A stretch of 64,000 bases of DNA from Candidatus Pantoea gossypiicola (GCF_008632075.1 NZ_VWVM01000010.1:62001-126000); one strand, 5' to 3'; shown: positions 29,093 to 39,130, counted from the stretch's first letter. Program-made: numbers and translations. The notes: generated by a model not told the origin, from the letters alone.

Positions 29093-31683
29093 ACCGGCTC
29101 TGCCTGATTCTGCGTTGTTCTTTCCAGAAGCGTACTGAATGCAGCCAGCGGCATTGGACGACCGAGGAAATAGCCTTGCCCCTCTTCGCACGAGAGCTGT
29201 TTTAGCTGGTTCAGCTGCGCTTCTGTCTCAATTCCCTCCGCCGTGATCGTCAGGGCGAAGGCGCGTGCCAGCGCAATAATACCCGCCACCACCGATTGCG
29301 CCTGCTGTGACTCCGGGAAATCTTTCATCCAGGAGCGATCAATCTTCAGACCGTTAAACGGGAAGGTCTTCAGGTAGCCCAGCGCGGCATAGCCGGTACC
29401 AAAATCGTCAACGGTTAACCTCACCCCCAGCGACCGTAAGCCCTGCATCACCTCCAGCGCATGCTGTGGATGTTCAAAGGTGACATTCTCCGTGATCTCC
29501 AGCTCCAGTCTTGTCGCTGGCAGACCACTTTTCGCCAGCGCATCTGCCACCCGTTGCACCAGATCGCTGGTGCGAAACTCCATCGGCGAAATATTGACTG
29601 ACACATAGCGATCGCCGCCCCAGCCCAGCGCATCCTGACAGGCGCGCATCAGAACCCAGTCGCTGATAGTGGCGATCAGACCACTCTCTTCCGCCAGCGG
29701 GATAAAGTGATCAGGCGTAATCCACTGATCCGGGGCAATCTGCCAGCGGATCAACGCTTCAGCGCCGGCCAGCTGGCCGGTCAGCAGCTGATAACGGGGC
29801 TGATAGTGCAGACGAAATTCGTTGTTAGTCAGCGCTTTCTCAATCCGCCGCGACATTTCACGCTTATCTTCGCGCTGGCTCGCCATTTCATTGGCGTACC
29901 AGACCCACTGATTGCGTCCCGCATCGCGTGCTTCATTCAGTGCGATATCGGCCATCTGTAGCAGCGCTTCAGGATGGCTGACATCCTGCGGCGCACAGGC
30001 AATCCCCATGCTGATAGTGAGATAGTGGACATGCTGGCCGGTGCTGACTGGCTGCTGAACCTCGTGCACCAGCTGAGCACAACGCTGATCGATCCGCTCA
30101 CGGTTCGTTTCCCGCAACACCAGGACAAATTCATCGCCGCTCAGCCGCGCCACCAGCTCCTGCGGGCCGATACAGTGCTTCAGACGCTGCGCTATCTGAC
30201 TCAGGACTTCATCGCCCGCCGCATGACCCCAGGTTTCATTGATTGGCCGGAACTGATCGAGATCGAGGGTAATCAGCGTCAGCGGCGCAGCGCCGTCAGG
30301 CAGCGCAAGGTGCAGCGTCAGAAACTCCAGCAGCTGCATGCGGTTCGACAGACCGGTTAAAACGTCGTGACGCGACAGAAACTGAATGCGTGCCTCTGCT
30401 TCCATGCCCTGGGTGATGTCCGATACCGTGCCGCGAAACCCGATACGCCGCGCGTCATGCCAGATGGTTTTTGCCACCAGCTGACCGATGCGGCGTTGAC
30501 CCTGTGCCGACATAAACTGACAGCGCAGCGGCATCTGTTGCTCTTCTGCCTCCTGCCGCCGCAGCCAGGCGACCAGCGAATGGCTGGGATGGGTCAGCAG
30601 GTGATCAATGTGGCGTCCCAGCCAGTGTGTGATGTCGTGGCCGGTAAGGGTATGAAAACGTGCTGACAGATAGATCAGGCGGCCCTCTTCATCCGTTTCC
30701 CAGATCCAGTCTGACGCCGCCTCAGCGAGATCGCGAAACCGCGCTTCACTGCTGGCAAGCTCCTGCTGACTGATTGCCAGCATGGCAAAGCGGCGGTCAG
30801 AGAGAATCGCATTGGAGAGCGCATGGCGGCTGACGCGATGAGTGATGATACCGATGATGATCGCGGTCATCAGCAGCAGTGGCAGCAGCAACCCGATCAG
30901 GCCCATGCCCGGCATTTTTGACGTCCAGCGCAGTACAATCGGCTCCCCGCCTGCCAACGGTAGTATCATTCGCGGTTCACGCAGGCCATCCTCTTGACTG
31001 GCGGGCAGACGCAGTTCGCGCACATCCAGCGTCGCGCCCAGCGCCTGTAATTTGGCGGGTGTAAACAGATTTACGAACACCATGATTGATGCAGGCCCTG
31101 CCATGGGCGGTACGTTCGGCAGTTTACCGCTGCTGATAGGTGCAGCCACCACAATCGCGGGCAGATGATTGATCAGCGCATTACGGGTCATCGCTTTATT
31201 ATTAAGCTGACGCGCTGCCGCAATAAGCACGGATGTTTCATTACCCAGCCAGGCTTCCAGCGGCGTATCCGCCAGTTGCCCATTAATCACGCTGTAGGTA
31301 GTGCGACCTTTGCCGTCAACCACGAACACGCCTTCATAGTGATACTCTTCGTAAAGACCCGGTCCGAAGTTCTCTTCGTCAAACGCCCAGATCTTGTTCA
31401 CCCTGACATGGAGATTGCGCCAGGCTTCTCCCCAGAAGGCATAATCCCGGATATCGGTGACCATCGCCTCCTGACGATTTTGCCACGTCTGCTGCATCAG
31501 CATGCGGTCATGCTCAACCGATGCGCTGTTCTGACGCTGTGCAATCATCAGCACCATCAGCATCGAGAGCACCAGCACACCAGACAGCAGCAGCGAAAGC
31601 GTACGCAGGCTGCGCCGCGTAAAGCGAACAGTGCGATCTTCAGCGGCATGTCTGAATGGCGGCGACGGCGGGTTAAAAGTCAT
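29089..31683 (-). CDS. CHASE4-PAS-GGDEF-EAL cyclic-di-GMP protein
   Basis: An 864-residue membrane signalling protein. Domain order: TM about 30-50, periplasmic CHASE4 (about 55-250, WGEAWRNLHVRVNKIWAFDEENFG), TM about 260-285, PAS (about 315-425, FRDLAEAASDWIWETDEEG), GGDEF (about 440-600) and EAL (about 615-855). The diguanylate cyclase motif is SGDEF instead of GGDEF and there is no RxxD inhibitory site. EAL residues are intact (AEALIRW, EITEN, DDFGTGYAALGYL, LKIDRSW, TAEGIE, GYFLGRP). Phosphodiesterase activity is therefore likely; cyclase activity is uncertain. Confidence 0.92.
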   Translation of the reverse strand: MTFNPPSPPFRHAAEDRTVRFTRRSLRTLSLLLSGVLVLSMLMVLMIAQRQNSASVEHDRMLMQQTWQNRQEAMVTDIRDYAFWGEAWRNLHVRVNKIWAFDEENFGPGLYEEYHYEGVFVVDGKGRTTYSVINGQLADTPLEAWLGNETSVLIAAARQLNNKAMTRNALINHLPAIVVAAPISSGKLPNVPPMAGPASIMVFVNLFTPAKLQALGATLDVRELRLPASQEDGLREPRMILPLAGGEPIVLRWTSKMPGMGLIGLLLPLLLMTAIIIGIITHRVSRHALSNAILSDRRFAMLAISQQELASSEARFRDLAEAASDWIWETDEEGRLIYLSARFHTLTGHDITHWLGRHIDHLLTHPSHSLVAWLRRQEAEEQQMPLRCQFMSAQGQRRIGQLVAKTIWHDARRIGFRGTVSDITQGMEAEARIQFLSRHDVLTGLSNRMQLLEFLTLHLALPDGAAPLTLITLDLDQFRPINETWGHAAGDEVLSQIAQRLKHCIGPQELVARLSGDEFVLVLRETNRERIDQRCAQLVHEVQQPVSTGQHVHYLTISMGIACAPQDVSHPEALLQMADIALNEARDAGRNQWVWYANEMASQREDKREMSRRIEKALTNNEFRLHYQPRYQLLTGQLAGAEALIRWQIAPDQWITPDHFIPLAEESGLIATISDWVLMRACQDALGWGGDRYVSVNISPMEFRTSDLVQRVADALAKSGLPATRLELEITENVTFEHPQHALEVMQGLRSLGVRLTVDDFGTGYAALGYLKTFPFNGLKIDRSWMKDFPESQQAQSVVAGIIALARAFALTITAEGIETEAQLNQLKQLSCEEGQGYFLGRPMPLAAFSTLLERTTQNQAEPV

Positions 31684-31896
31684 TAAGAGTGCTCACTACA
31701 CAGCCAGGGGTTAAGATCACAGGCCTGCAATACAACATGCGTTGCTGGCCAGATTAGTTTCATCAGTTATCGGCCCGGGCGCTCCGGTGTTTAGTCTGCG
31801 GCTAACATTTTGCGCTTAAATAATGTGTAACAGGCTCACTCGACAGTGATCGGGTGCATTGCTACTATGCGCTTACCTTCGCTGGCTGAGTCGCCT

Positions 31897-32547
31897 ATGA
31901 ACACCAATTCCGACAGAGTGACCCTGACGCTGTTCTACGTCGGCAGCTTTGTGGTTTATTACCTGGTTACCATGCTGATCACGCTGTTCCCTAATTACGG
32001 CGTACTGCGTAATGACGGCCTGCTGGTGCCCGTACTCTGCCTGTTTGAATTTGCTGTTATCTACCCGCTTTATCGCTTCTACTGCCAGCGTCGCACTGAT
32101 TTGCCGCTGGGTGAGCTTTACACGCTGCAAACCCTGCTGTTTACCGGCGCGCTGTTTGTGCTGATGGCGGCACAGATGCAGTTCATGCAGCCGGAAGGCT
32201 GGCTGGTGATGCAGGCCCAGCAGGGACGTAATTCGCTGTTAATCCTGCTGCTGACCGCCGTGCTGCTGGCACCCGTGTTTGAAGAGGTGCTGTTCCGCGG
32301 TTTCCTGTTGCAGGGTTTTCTGCTGTGGGCGCCGCGCAGTCGCTTCGCCTGCATGTTGCTGACATCACTGCTGTTTGCGGTGATGCATACGCAGTATGTG
32401 CACTGGCAGACCCTTATCGCTCTGACGCTGTTTTCGCTGCTGCTCTGCTATGCGCGGCTGCGGAGTAACAGTCTGGCGCTGCCCATCTTCCTGCACACCC
32501 TGAATAACCTGATTGCGCTGCTACCCGCCTGGTATTTTGCTGGCTGA
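31897..32547 (+). CDS. CPBP-family intramembrane metalloprotease
   Basis: A 216-residue protein with about six membrane helices and the CPBP/Abi motifs in order: FEEVLFRGFL (EExxxR), AVMHTQYVHW (containing the first His) and HTLNNLI (HxxxN). These form the glutamic-type active site of Rce1-like proteases. The start at 31897 (MNTNSDRVTL) has only a weak GAG upstream; ATGs at 31846 and 31867 are alternatives. The substrate is unknown. No bacteriocin gene is adjacent. Confidence 0.85.
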   Translation: MNTNSDRVTLTLFYVGSFVVYYLVTMLITLFPNYGVLRNDGLLVPVLCLFEFAVIYPLYRFYCQRRTDLPLGELYTLQTLLFTGALFVLMAAQMQFMQPEGWLVMQAQQGRNSLLILLLTAVLLAPVFEEVLFRGFLLQGFLLWAPRSRFACMLLTSLLFAVMHTQYVHWQTLIALTLFSLLLCYARLRSNSLALPIFLHTLNNLIALLPAWYFAG

Positions 32548-32720
32548 CGCCCTGCCTGCGCCCTCATCTTACACAGCCCTCATCCTGCCGCAGACCGCTG
32601 CCTGCCAGGTCATCGCTCACACTGACAATGCCGCCCCGTCACGTTTGTCTATACTGGAGGGTAAAAAGGGATAAAAAGCACCACAGTCCGGACCACCAGA
32701 CCGTGTAAAGGAGAGGATCT

Positions 32721-32891
32721 ATGTTGATAGGATTTGTGTTGTTAGTGAGCGCGTGTGGCTACGATGCCTGCGAAGCGCTGCCGGTCTCGGAGCGCATCTA
32801 TCCGACGAAGGTGGACTGTGAAACGATGGCAAACCGTATTCATAAAGTCAGACCAAATGTGGTCCTGCTTTGTGGTGAGGTTCATCGCTGA
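32721..32891 (+). CDS. Small Cys-rich protein, DUF1482/YebW-like
   Basis: A 56-residue product with GGAGAGG upstream of the ATG. It has a hydrophobic N-terminus (MLIGFVLLVSACGYDACEA), spaced cysteines (CGYDACE, VDCETM, LLCGE) and no other motif. The layout resembles the small DUF1482 (YebW-type) proteins, but the match is loose. The N-terminus could also be read as a lipoprotein-like signal. Confidence 0.55.
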   Translation: MLIGFVLLVSACGYDACEALPVSERIYPTKVDCETMANRIHKVRPNVVLLCGEVHR

Positions 32892-32990
32892 TTCAGGACC
32901 AGATTCAATAAAGCAGGGCTGCAACATTGCAAGCTGGCGCTTTAGCGTACAAAATATAAGCTGTTGTTAACCATTATCGTAGTGAATCCC

Positions 32991-33221
32991 ATGAAAACAT
33001 CACGCCCCCGTCGTCCTGGTGGACGCTGGGTTTACTATCTTTTGTATGATGGCATTCTGTGGCCCTGCCCCGTCCGATGGGAGTGGGAGAGCAGCTATGG
33101 CGGCTGGTTGCCATTTTACTACACGCCAACCTTTGAGTTTGTGGTGGGCGATCCGCGTAAGGCTTATCGCATTGCGCGCAGCGATGTGCGCACTAAACGG
33201 CGCGAGGATGCCTTTGTCTGA
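32991..33221 (+). CDS. Conserved-looking small protein, function unknown
   Basis: A 76-residue protein from the ATG at 32991 (MKTSRPRRPGGRWVYY). It is aromatic-rich (WVYYLLYDGILWPCPVRWEW, GGWLPFYYTPTFEFVV) with a basic, charged C-terminus (RSDVRTKRREDAFV). An in-frame ATG nine codons earlier is less likely. No domain is recognised. The biased composition and clean ORF suggest a real gene of limited distribution. Confidence 0.5.
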   Translation: MKTSRPRRPGGRWVYYLLYDGILWPCPVRWEWESSYGGWLPFYYTPTFEFVVGDPRKAYRIARSDVRTKRREDAFV

Positions 33222-33227
33222 GTGCGT

Positions 33228-33332
33228 TTATCGCCACGGCAGCCATGAGGCGGTGAGCAGAAAATGAACCGCTTCCAGGACGATAATGACCATGACTAAG
33301 ATGCCCAGCGAGTGACGACTCATCCACTTCAT
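33228..33332 (-). CDS. Putative 34-residue membrane protein
   Basis: A short ORF (MKWMSRHSLG...) with one hydrophobic helix (ILVMVIIVLEAVHFLL) and a C-terminus WLPWR. It starts 4 bases after the stop of the next upstream small ORF (33337-33444), so the two look translationally coupled. The Shine-Dalgarno is weak (TGAGCAG). It is convergent with the 76-residue gene. Not recognised. Confidence 0.45.
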   Translation of the reverse strand: MKWMSRHSLGILVMVIIVLEAVHFLLTASWLPWR

Positions 33333-33336
33333 CTGC

Positions 33337-33444
33337 TCAGGCCCAGATCATGGCAGCCCAGCGTATCAGCAGCAGCCCGCCGCAGATGCACAGCAGAACC
33401 AGCACCATCTTCCAGTATTTTTTAGCCGCCCGGTATCTTGTCAC
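33337..33444 (-). CDS. Putative 35-residue membrane protein
   Basis: A GTG-started ORF (xTRYRAAKKYWKM...) with GAGGAAATC upstream. It has a basic amphipathic N-terminus followed by a hydrophobic helix (MVLVLLCICGGLLLI) and a short RWAAMIWA tail. It precedes another tiny membrane ORF by 4 bases. Small size and missing homology information keep confidence low. Confidence 0.45.
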   Translation of the reverse strand: MTRYRAAKKYWKMVLVLLCICGGLLLIRWAAMIWA

Positions 33445-33564
33445 CCCGATTTCCTCTGGTCAGAAAGCGAAGATGCGCCGGGAGGCGCATCTGTTCCGGT
33501 CAGCAACAGGACCGGGAGGCATAGCATAACGTCGGAGCCACCAAAAGGCGACCCGTTGCCGGTA

Positions 33565-33993
33565 TCAGTTGTTCAGGGTGTAATCCAGCGTAATTTCCGC
33601 GTTCAGTACCTGAGAAACCGGGCAGCCCGCTTTGGCTTTGTTGATGATTTCGTCGAAGGCCGACTCATCAATGCCAGGCAGAGAAATCGTGCTGGTCAGC
33701 GCCACTTTAGTGATGGCAAAGCCGTCGCCTTTTTTATCCAGCGACACGTCAGCCGTGGTATCAATGCTTTCCGGCGTATGGCCCGCATTACCCAGCATCA
33801 GCGACAGTGCCATAGAGAAACAGGCTGCATGTGCTGCACCGATCAGCTCTTCCGGGTTAGTGCCTTTACCGCCTTCAAAACGGGTATTAAAGCCATAAGG
33901 CTGCTGGCTCAGTACGCCGCTTTCAGTGCTGACGGTGCCTTTGCCTTTAATATCGCCTTCCCAGTGCGCCGAACCTTTCTTATGAATGGTCAT
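33565..33993 (-). CDS. osmC: Organic hydroperoxide resistance peroxidase OsmC
   Basis: OsmC reduces organic hydroperoxides through two reactive cysteines and is induced by osmotic and stationary-phase stress. The 142-residue product starts MTIHKKGSAHWEGDI at 33993 with AGGAGG upstream; a longer in-frame start at 34041 is not supported. It has the conserved GTNPEELIGAAHAACFSMAL and KAGCPVSQVL with both catalytic Cys. Confidence 0.96.
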   Translation of the reverse strand: MTIHKKGSAHWEGDIKGKGTVSTESGVLSQQPYGFNTRFEGGKGTNPEELIGAAHAACFSMALSLMLGNAGHTPESIDTTADVSLDKKGDGFAITKVALTSTISLPGIDESAFDEIINKAKAGCPVSQVLNAEITLDYTLNN

Positions 33994-34050
33994 GTCATTC
34001 CTCCTGTTGGTAAAGAAGCTAAGTATAGACAACACATTCATTTTCGCAGG

Positions 34051-35238
34051 CTAACTCACGGCGCGAGGACGTGACACGGTGCTTGTTGGTGTCAGCAGCG
34101 CCTCCGCCTGCACCAGCGAATCGCGGGTAATTTCACTTATCGATTTTGCGCCGGTCAGCGTCATGGCCACGCGCATCTCTTTCTCAATCAGGTTTAGCAG
34201 GTTTTCCACGCCGCGCTGTCCGTGAGTCGCCAGCGCATAGATAAATGCCCGTCCCAGCAGCACGCTGTCTGCGCCCAGCGCAATCATTCGCACGACATCC
34301 AGCCCGTTACGAATGCCGCTGTCCGCCAGAATAGTGATGTCACCTTTGACTGCGTCGGCAATCGCTGGCAGCGCACGCGCCGAGGAGAGCACGCCATCCA
34401 GCTGGCGTCCACCGTGATTCGAGACCACGATGCCATCCGCGCCAAAACGCACCGCATCCCGCGCATCTTCCGGATCGAGAATGCCCTTGATCACCATCGG
34501 CCCGTCCCAGAACTCACGGATCCACTCCAGATCTTTCCAACTGATGGAAGGATCAAAGTTGTTCGCCAGCCAGCCAATATAATCTTCCAGCCCGGTCGGC
34601 TTGCCGAGATAGGCGGAGATGTTCCCCAGATCGTGCGGACGGCCCTGCAGACCCACATCCAGCGCCCACTGTGGATGAGTGACCGCCTGCCAGTAACGAC
34701 GCAGCGCCGCGTGATTGCCGCTCATCCCGGAGTGCGCATCGCGATAACGCGCGCCCGGCGTCGGCATATCCACGGTAAACACCAGCGTTGAGCAACCGGC
34801 GGCTTTGGCCCGCTCCAGCGCATTGCGCATAAAGCCGCGGTCACGCAGCACGTAAAGCTGGAACCACATCGGACGGTTGATCTGCGGGGCCACCTCTTCA
34901 ATCGGGCAGACCGAGACTGTCGACAGGGTAAACGGAATGCCTTTCAGGGCTGCCGCACGCGCCGCCTGCACTTCGCCGCGACGGGCATACATGCCGCACA
35001 GGCCGACCGGTGCCAGCGCAACCGGCATCGACAGGGTTTCATTAAATAATTTCGTTTCGAGGCTCAGTTCCGACATGTTCTTCAGAATGCGCTGGCGCAG
35101 CGCCACGTCAGAAAGGTCCTCCACGTTACGTCGCAGAGTGTGCTCGGCGTAAGCCCCGCCATCAAGATAGTGAAACAGAAACGGCGGCAGGATACGTTGT
35201 GCGGCGGCGCGATAGTCACTGGCAGCTGAGATAATCAT
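34051..35238 (-). CDS. lldD: FMN-dependent L-lactate dehydrogenase LldD
   Basis: LldD oxidises L-lactate to pyruvate at the inner membrane, passing electrons to quinone. The 395-residue product has the FMN-dependent alpha-hydroxyacid dehydrogenase core: [24 protein letters not shown], the active site [12 protein letters not shown] with catalytic His, and [20 protein letters not shown]. It is the last gene of lldP-lldR-lldD; its start shares the A of the lldR stop (TGATG), indicating coupled translation. Confidence 0.97.
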   Translation of the reverse strand: MIISAASDYRAAAQRILPPFLFHYLDGGAYAEHTLRRNVEDLSDVALRQRILKNMSELSLETKLFNETLSMPVALAPVGLCGMYARRGEVQAARAAALKGIPFTLSTVSVCPIEEVAPQINRPMWFQLYVLRDRGFMRNALERAKAAGCSTLVFTVDMPTPGARYRDAHSGMSGNHAALRRYWQAVTHPQWALDVGLQGRPHDLGNISAYLGKPTGLEDYIGWLANNFDPSISWKDLEWIREFWDGPMVIKGILDPEDARDAVRFGADGIVVSNHGGRQLDGVLSSARALPAIADAVKGDITILADSGIRNGLDVVRMIALGADSVLLGRAFIYALATHGQRGVENLLNLIEKEMRVAMTLTGAKSISEITRDSLVQAEALLTPTSTVSRPRAVS

Positions 35239-36011
35239 CAGTCAGATTCCTTTGGGTTGCGTGTGTCGTTATCCGGTAAGCGGGTAATGCGCGCCTGGCG
35301 CGCTTCATCTTCATGGAGGCTTTTCAGGGTGGTGTGGACAAAACCCAGATGCTGCATCGCCGCCTGACGGGCTGCGTCGGCGTCGCCCGCCAGGATCGCA
35401 TCCAGCAGCGCCTGATGCTGTTCCGTCAGGCGGGCGAAAATCGCAGGCTGGGTATACATGCGCTGACGGCTCTGCATCACCGACGACTGCAGCAGCTCGA
35501 AAAAGCTGCGCATGGTCTGCAGCAGCACGACATTGTGTGACGCCTCGGCAATCGCCAGATGGAAGCGCACATCTGCCTGGGCAGCGAGGTCGGGATCGTC
35601 ACTCTCTTTCAGCTTCAGGGTGGCGTCAAAGGCGTACTGCAGCTTCTCTTTGTCGGCGTCGGTGGCACGCAGTGCCGCATGCCAGGCGGTGCTGGCCTCA
35701 ATGGCATGGCGCGCTTCCAGAATGTCGTAGCGGTAGTCGGGATCGTCGCGCAGCAGCTGGCGAATCGGTTCGACGATGCGCTGTTCCGACCAGGGTGCCA
35801 GCTGCTGACGAATCCAGGTGCCGCCACCGCGTCGGCTGATCAGCATGCCACTGCTGATCAGCTGCTGTATCGCTTCACGCAGCGAAGAACGCGAGACGCC
35901 GAGTTCAGCAGAGAGCTGGCGCTCGGCGGGCAGGCGCATGCCCGGCTCAAGCTGATGGTCGGTGATATAGGTCCGCAGGCGTGTCACCAGCGGATCGGCA
36001 GTGTTGCTCAT
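35238..36011 (-). CDS. lldR: GntR/FadR-type regulator LldR
   Basis: LldR controls the L-lactate operon in response to lactate. The 257-residue product has an N-terminal wHTH ([32 protein letters not shown]) and an FCD effector domain ([36 protein letters not shown]). It is the middle gene of lldPRD, overlapping lldP by 4 bp. Two matching operator palindromes flank the lldP promoter region at 37732-37744 and 37856-37868. Confidence 0.96.
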   Translation of the reverse strand: MSNTADPLVTRLRTYITDHQLEPGMRLPAERQLSAELGVSRSSLREAIQQLISSGMLISRRGGGTWIRQQLAPWSEQRIVEPIRQLLRDDPDYRYDILEARHAIEASTAWHAALRATDADKEKLQYAFDATLKLKESDDPDLAAQADVRFHLAIAEASHNVVLLQTMRSFFELLQSSVMQSRQRMYTQPAIFARLTEQHQALLDAILAGDADAARQAAMQHLGFVHTTLKSLHEDEARQARITRLPDNDTRNPKESD

Positions 36012-37663
36012 GGGATCATCCAGGGGAAGACGTAGGCCTGAAGCGTGGTAATCACCCCCACCATACAGGTGAAGATCAGGCTGTGTTTAACCGTAAACCG
36101 GAACAGGTCGGACTCTTTCCCCACCAGCCCGACCGCTGCACAGGCGATGGCGATCGACTGCGGCGAGATCATCTTACCCGTCACACCGCCAGTCGTATTA
36201 GCCGCCACCAGCAGAATATCGGAAACGCCGATCTGCTGAGCGGTGGTGGCCTGTAACGCGGCGAAAAGCGCATTTGATGAGGTATCGGACCCGGTCAGGA
36301 AGACGCCCAGCCAGCCCAGGAATGGCGAGAAGAAGGTAAACGCGTGGCCAGTGTGCGCAAGCGCCAGAGCAAGCGTGGCAGAAAGACCGGAGTAGTTGGA
36401 GATAAACGCAAAGGCCAGCACCATTCCGATGGAGTAAATTGGCAGCGCCAGCTCTTTCAGCGTTTCACCAAAGGTCTGCAGCGCCGCCTTTGGCTTCATG
36501 CGCAGGAATAGTATCGCCATCATCGCCGCAATGAAAATGGCGGTGCCGGTGGCGGAAATCAGATCCAGCTTAAAGATCGCCGGATAAGGGGTCGCGCTGC
36601 CGACCACGGGCGGCATCCGCGCCACCAGCTCATTCAGCATCGGAACCGGCACAGCCAGCACCCAATCATAGAGTGCTCCACCTTTGGCAAACAGCGCTTT
36701 AAACGGCGGGATGCTCCAGAGCGTGACGGTGGCGGTGAGAAACAGGAACGGCATCCAGGCGCGGATCACCTGACCCAGCCGATACTTCTGCGGCGGTTGC
36801 AGTACATCGTTGTGCTTCGACTCTGCATCGGCAAAACGGAAAATGCGCACCGGCTTCCAGACCCGCAGAAACAGCGTCAGCGAAATCAGCGAGGCGAGTG
36901 ACGAAATGATGTCGGGCAGCTCCGGCCCCAGGAAGTTGGAGCTGAGGAACTGGGCAAGTGCAAAGGATCCACCCGCCACAACAACCGCTGGCCAGGTCTC
37001 TTTCACCCCGCGCCAGCCATCCATAATCGCCATAATCCAGAACAGCACAATCAGCGTCAGCAGCGGCAGCTGGCGTCCGGCCATCTGGCCGATGGCGAAG
37101 CTATCCAGTTCGGTTACCTGACCCGCCACGATAATTGGAATGCCCATTGCGCCAAACGCGACCGGCGCAGTATTCACAATCAGGCAGAGGCCGGCGGCGT
37201 AGAGCGGATTAAAGCCCAGCCCCACCAGCAGCGCGGCGGTAATCGCCACCGGCGCACCAAAGCCTGCCGCGCCCTCCAGGAAGGCCCCAAACGAGAAGCC
37301 GACAATCAGCATCTGCAGACGCTGATCGGGAGTAATGGAGAGGATAGAGGCACGGATAATATCGAACTGACCGGTTTTGACCGAGATTTTGTAGACGAAG
37401 ACGGCGGCAACAATGATCCAGGCAATCGGCCATAACCCATAGAGAAAACCGTACACCACGGCGGCCAGCGCCTGGGCAACAGGCATCCGATAGAGAAACA
37501 GCGCCACCAGCAGCGCCAGCACCACGGTGGTGGTGGCGGCCATGTAGCCTTTCATCTTCAGCTTAATCAGTGCAAAGAAGAAAAAGAGAATCGGGATCAG
37601 CGCGACCAGGCTTGAGAGCCAGATATTACCCAGCGGATCGTAATTTTGTTGCCAGATCTGCAT
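36008..37663 (-). CDS. lldP: L-lactate permease LldP
   Basis: LldP imports L-lactate (also D-lactate and glycolate) across the inner membrane with protons. The product is 551 residues from the ATG at 37663 ([18 protein letters not shown]), the family length; the open frame upstream to 37720 is not conserved-looking. Recognisable segments are [40 protein letters not shown] and [15 protein letters not shown]. It is the first gene of lldPRD. Confidence 0.97.
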   Translation of the reverse strand: MQIWQQNYDPLGNIWLSSLVALIPILFFFFALIKLKMKGYMAATTTVVLALLVALFLYRMPVAQALAAVVYGFLYGLWPIAWIIVAAVFVYKISVKTGQFDIIRASILSITPDQRLQMLIVGFSFGAFLEGAAGFGAPVAITAALLVGLGFNPLYAAGLCLIVNTAPVAFGAMGIPIIVAGQVTELDSFAIGQMAGRQLPLLTLIVLFWIMAIMDGWRGVKETWPAVVVAGGSFALAQFLSSNFLGPELPDIISSLASLISLTLFLRVWKPVRIFRFADAESKHNDVLQPPQKYRLGQVIRAWMPFLFLTATVTLWSIPPFKALFAKGGALYDWVLAVPVPMLNELVARMPPVVGSATPYPAIFKLDLISATGTAIFIAAMMAILFLRMKPKAALQTFGETLKELALPIYSIGMVLAFAFISNYSGLSATLALALAHTGHAFTFFSPFLGWLGVFLTGSDTSSNALFAALQATTAQQIGVSDILLVAANTTGGVTGKMISPQSIAIACAAVGLVGKESDLFRFTVKHSLIFTCMVGVITTLQAYVFPWMIP

Positions 37664-37731
37664 GCCAGTATCTCCAGAGGAAAAGATGATGTGGCATGCA
37701 GCGGCAGCACTGTATGCCATCTGCCCCCGGA

Positions 37732-37744
37732 TTGGTCAGACCAA
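37732..37744. promoter_or_regulatory. LldR operator, lldP-proximal
   Basis: TTGGTC-A-GACCAA is a perfect palindrome with a central base, the FadR-subfamily pattern (TGGT-N3-ACCA). It lies 69 bp upstream of the lldP ATG, and its centre is 124 bp from the second copy. E. coli lldP also has two LldR operators flanking the promoter. Confidence 0.85.
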
Positions 37745-37775
37745 ACCGCTGTATCGGGGCTTATGGCAACAGATA

Positions 37776-37791
37776 GTTAATGCATTGTTAA
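37776..37791. promoter_or_regulatory. ArcA-box-like direct repeat upstream of lldP
   Basis: GTTAATGCATTGTTAA has two GTTAA elements at 11-bp spacing, the ArcA-P architecture (GTTAATTAAATGTTAA). It lies between the two LldR operators. lldPRD is an ArcA-repressed operon in E. coli. A direct repeat TATGGCAACAGA (37762-37773, 37794-37805) brackets it. Confidence 0.65.
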
Positions 37792-37855
37792 TCTATGGCA
37801 ACAGAAGTTGGGCGAATTTTCCCGGAGTGTGAACCAGAGAAAAAGATTGCCGGAA

Positions 37856-37868
37856 TTGGTCGGACCAA
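37856..37868. promoter_or_regulatory. LldR operator, distal
   Basis: TTGGTC-G-GACCAA, a second perfect palindrome of the same type as 37732-37744, 2 bp beyond the stop codon of the neighbouring CynX-like gene. The pair supports looping repression/activation of lldPRD as known for E. coli LldR. Confidence 0.85.
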
Positions 37869-37870
37869 AA

Positions 37871-39043
37871 TCAGCGGTTTCTCTCCGGGAATGCCCGCTG
37901 ATAGCTGTGCGGATGAAAACGCAGATTAAGCACAATCAGCAGCAGCGTGACCGTCGCCTGCAGAATCCAGACGCTGGCGAAATTTCCGGTGAGCGCATGC
38001 AGCTGACCGGCAATAAACGGCATGCTGCCCGCAATAATAAAGCCGACGCCCTGCATAAAAGCCACCAGCCGCGCGCCAGCCTGGGGCTGCTGCAGATGAT
38101 CCAGCGCCAGCACCAGTGCCAGCGGAAACGCTCCGCCCAGCCCGAAGCCCGCCATCCCCGCCCAGAACCACGGTGCCAGCTGTGGTGCAAACAGGAAGCC
38201 GAGCATGCCGCAGAACTGCATGGCCAGGGCCAGCAGCAGTAATGGACGACGATCGCGGCCCCGCGCCAGCAACGGCAGTAGTAGCGCACCGGTAACCTGA
38301 CAGCCGATCATCATGCCGAGCAGTGAACCGCCCGCCTGCGCACGCCAGCCAAGCTGATGGTAAAAATCGGGCAGCCAGGCAACACAGATGGCGTAACCGC
38401 CGTTCACCAGCCCGAAGCTCAGCGCCAGCGTCCAGGCGCGGGTTTTTCGCCACAGCGAAGGCAGCGCGGCGGCCTCCATGCGGGCTGCGGGCGGCGTGGT
38501 GGTGATCAACAGCCAGAGCAGGATAGCCAGCACCACCGGCAGTGCCCAGCTGCTGAGTGCCCCCTGCCAGCCAGCATGTGCACTCAGCCACGGCGAGACC
38601 GCCGCGCCAATCCCGCCGCCGCCCATCAGCGCCGCTGCCCATAGTCCGGTCACGCCCGCACTGCGGCTGCCAAAGCGCTGACGAATCAATCCCGGCATCG
38701 CCATCTGGACGATACCAATGCCCGCCCCACCCGGTACGGCAGTCAGTACCAGCCCGCGTCCGTCCGTCACAAACCATCGACTCACCAGCGCCAGCAGCAG
38801 CAATAACAGCCCGCCCGGCAGCAATTTGCGTATCGCAAAGCGCTGCATCAGCCGCGCACTGACCAGGGCAATGGCCCCCATCATCATCATCGGCACCGCA
38901 GGCAGCAGCGAGGCCGCCAGCGGTGACAGACCGATGCTCTGTCGCAGTTCACCGAGTAACGGACTGACCGAGGTCATTAGTGGCCGCATATTCAGCCCGG
39001 CCAGCACCAGCGCCGCCAGCAGCAGGTTATTCTCTCTCTTCAT
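37871..39043 (-). CDS. CynX/NimT-family MFS transporter
   Basis: A 390-residue MFS protein with about 12 helices. The motifs LAGLNMRPLMTSVSPLLGEL, ALMGGGGIGAAVSPWLS, and WLPDFYHQLGW follow the CynX/NimT (cyanate, 2-nitroimidazole) group. It diverges from a LysR gene (88-bp shared gap), which is followed by an exported amidohydrolase. The substrate cannot be read from sequence; a nitrogen compound handled by the amidohydrolase is an inference. Confidence 0.85.
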   Translation of the reverse strand: MKRENNLLLAALVLAGLNMRPLMTSVSPLLGELRQSIGLSPLAASLLPAVPMMMMGAIALVSARLMQRFAIRKLLPGGLLLLLLALVSRWFVTDGRGLVLTAVPGGAGIGIVQMAMPGLIRQRFGSRSAGVTGLWAAALMGGGGIGAAVSPWLSAHAGWQGALSSWALPVVLAILLWLLITTTPPAARMEAAALPSLWRKTRAWTLALSFGLVNGGYAICVAWLPDFYHQLGWRAQAGGSLLGMMIGCQVTGALLLPLLARGRDRRPLLLLALAMQFCGMLGFLFAPQLAPWFWAGMAGFGLGGAFPLALVLALDHLQQPQAGARLVAFMQGVGFIIAGSMPFIAGQLHALTGNFASVWILQATVTLLLIVLNLRFHPHSYQRAFPERNR

Positions 39044-39130
39044 ATAAAATCTGCGCTATTAAAAGTTGCCAGCCTGACAGCAGTCGCTACTATCTGGAAA
39101 TGAAATATTGCTCTGCCAGGTAGTGGAAAA

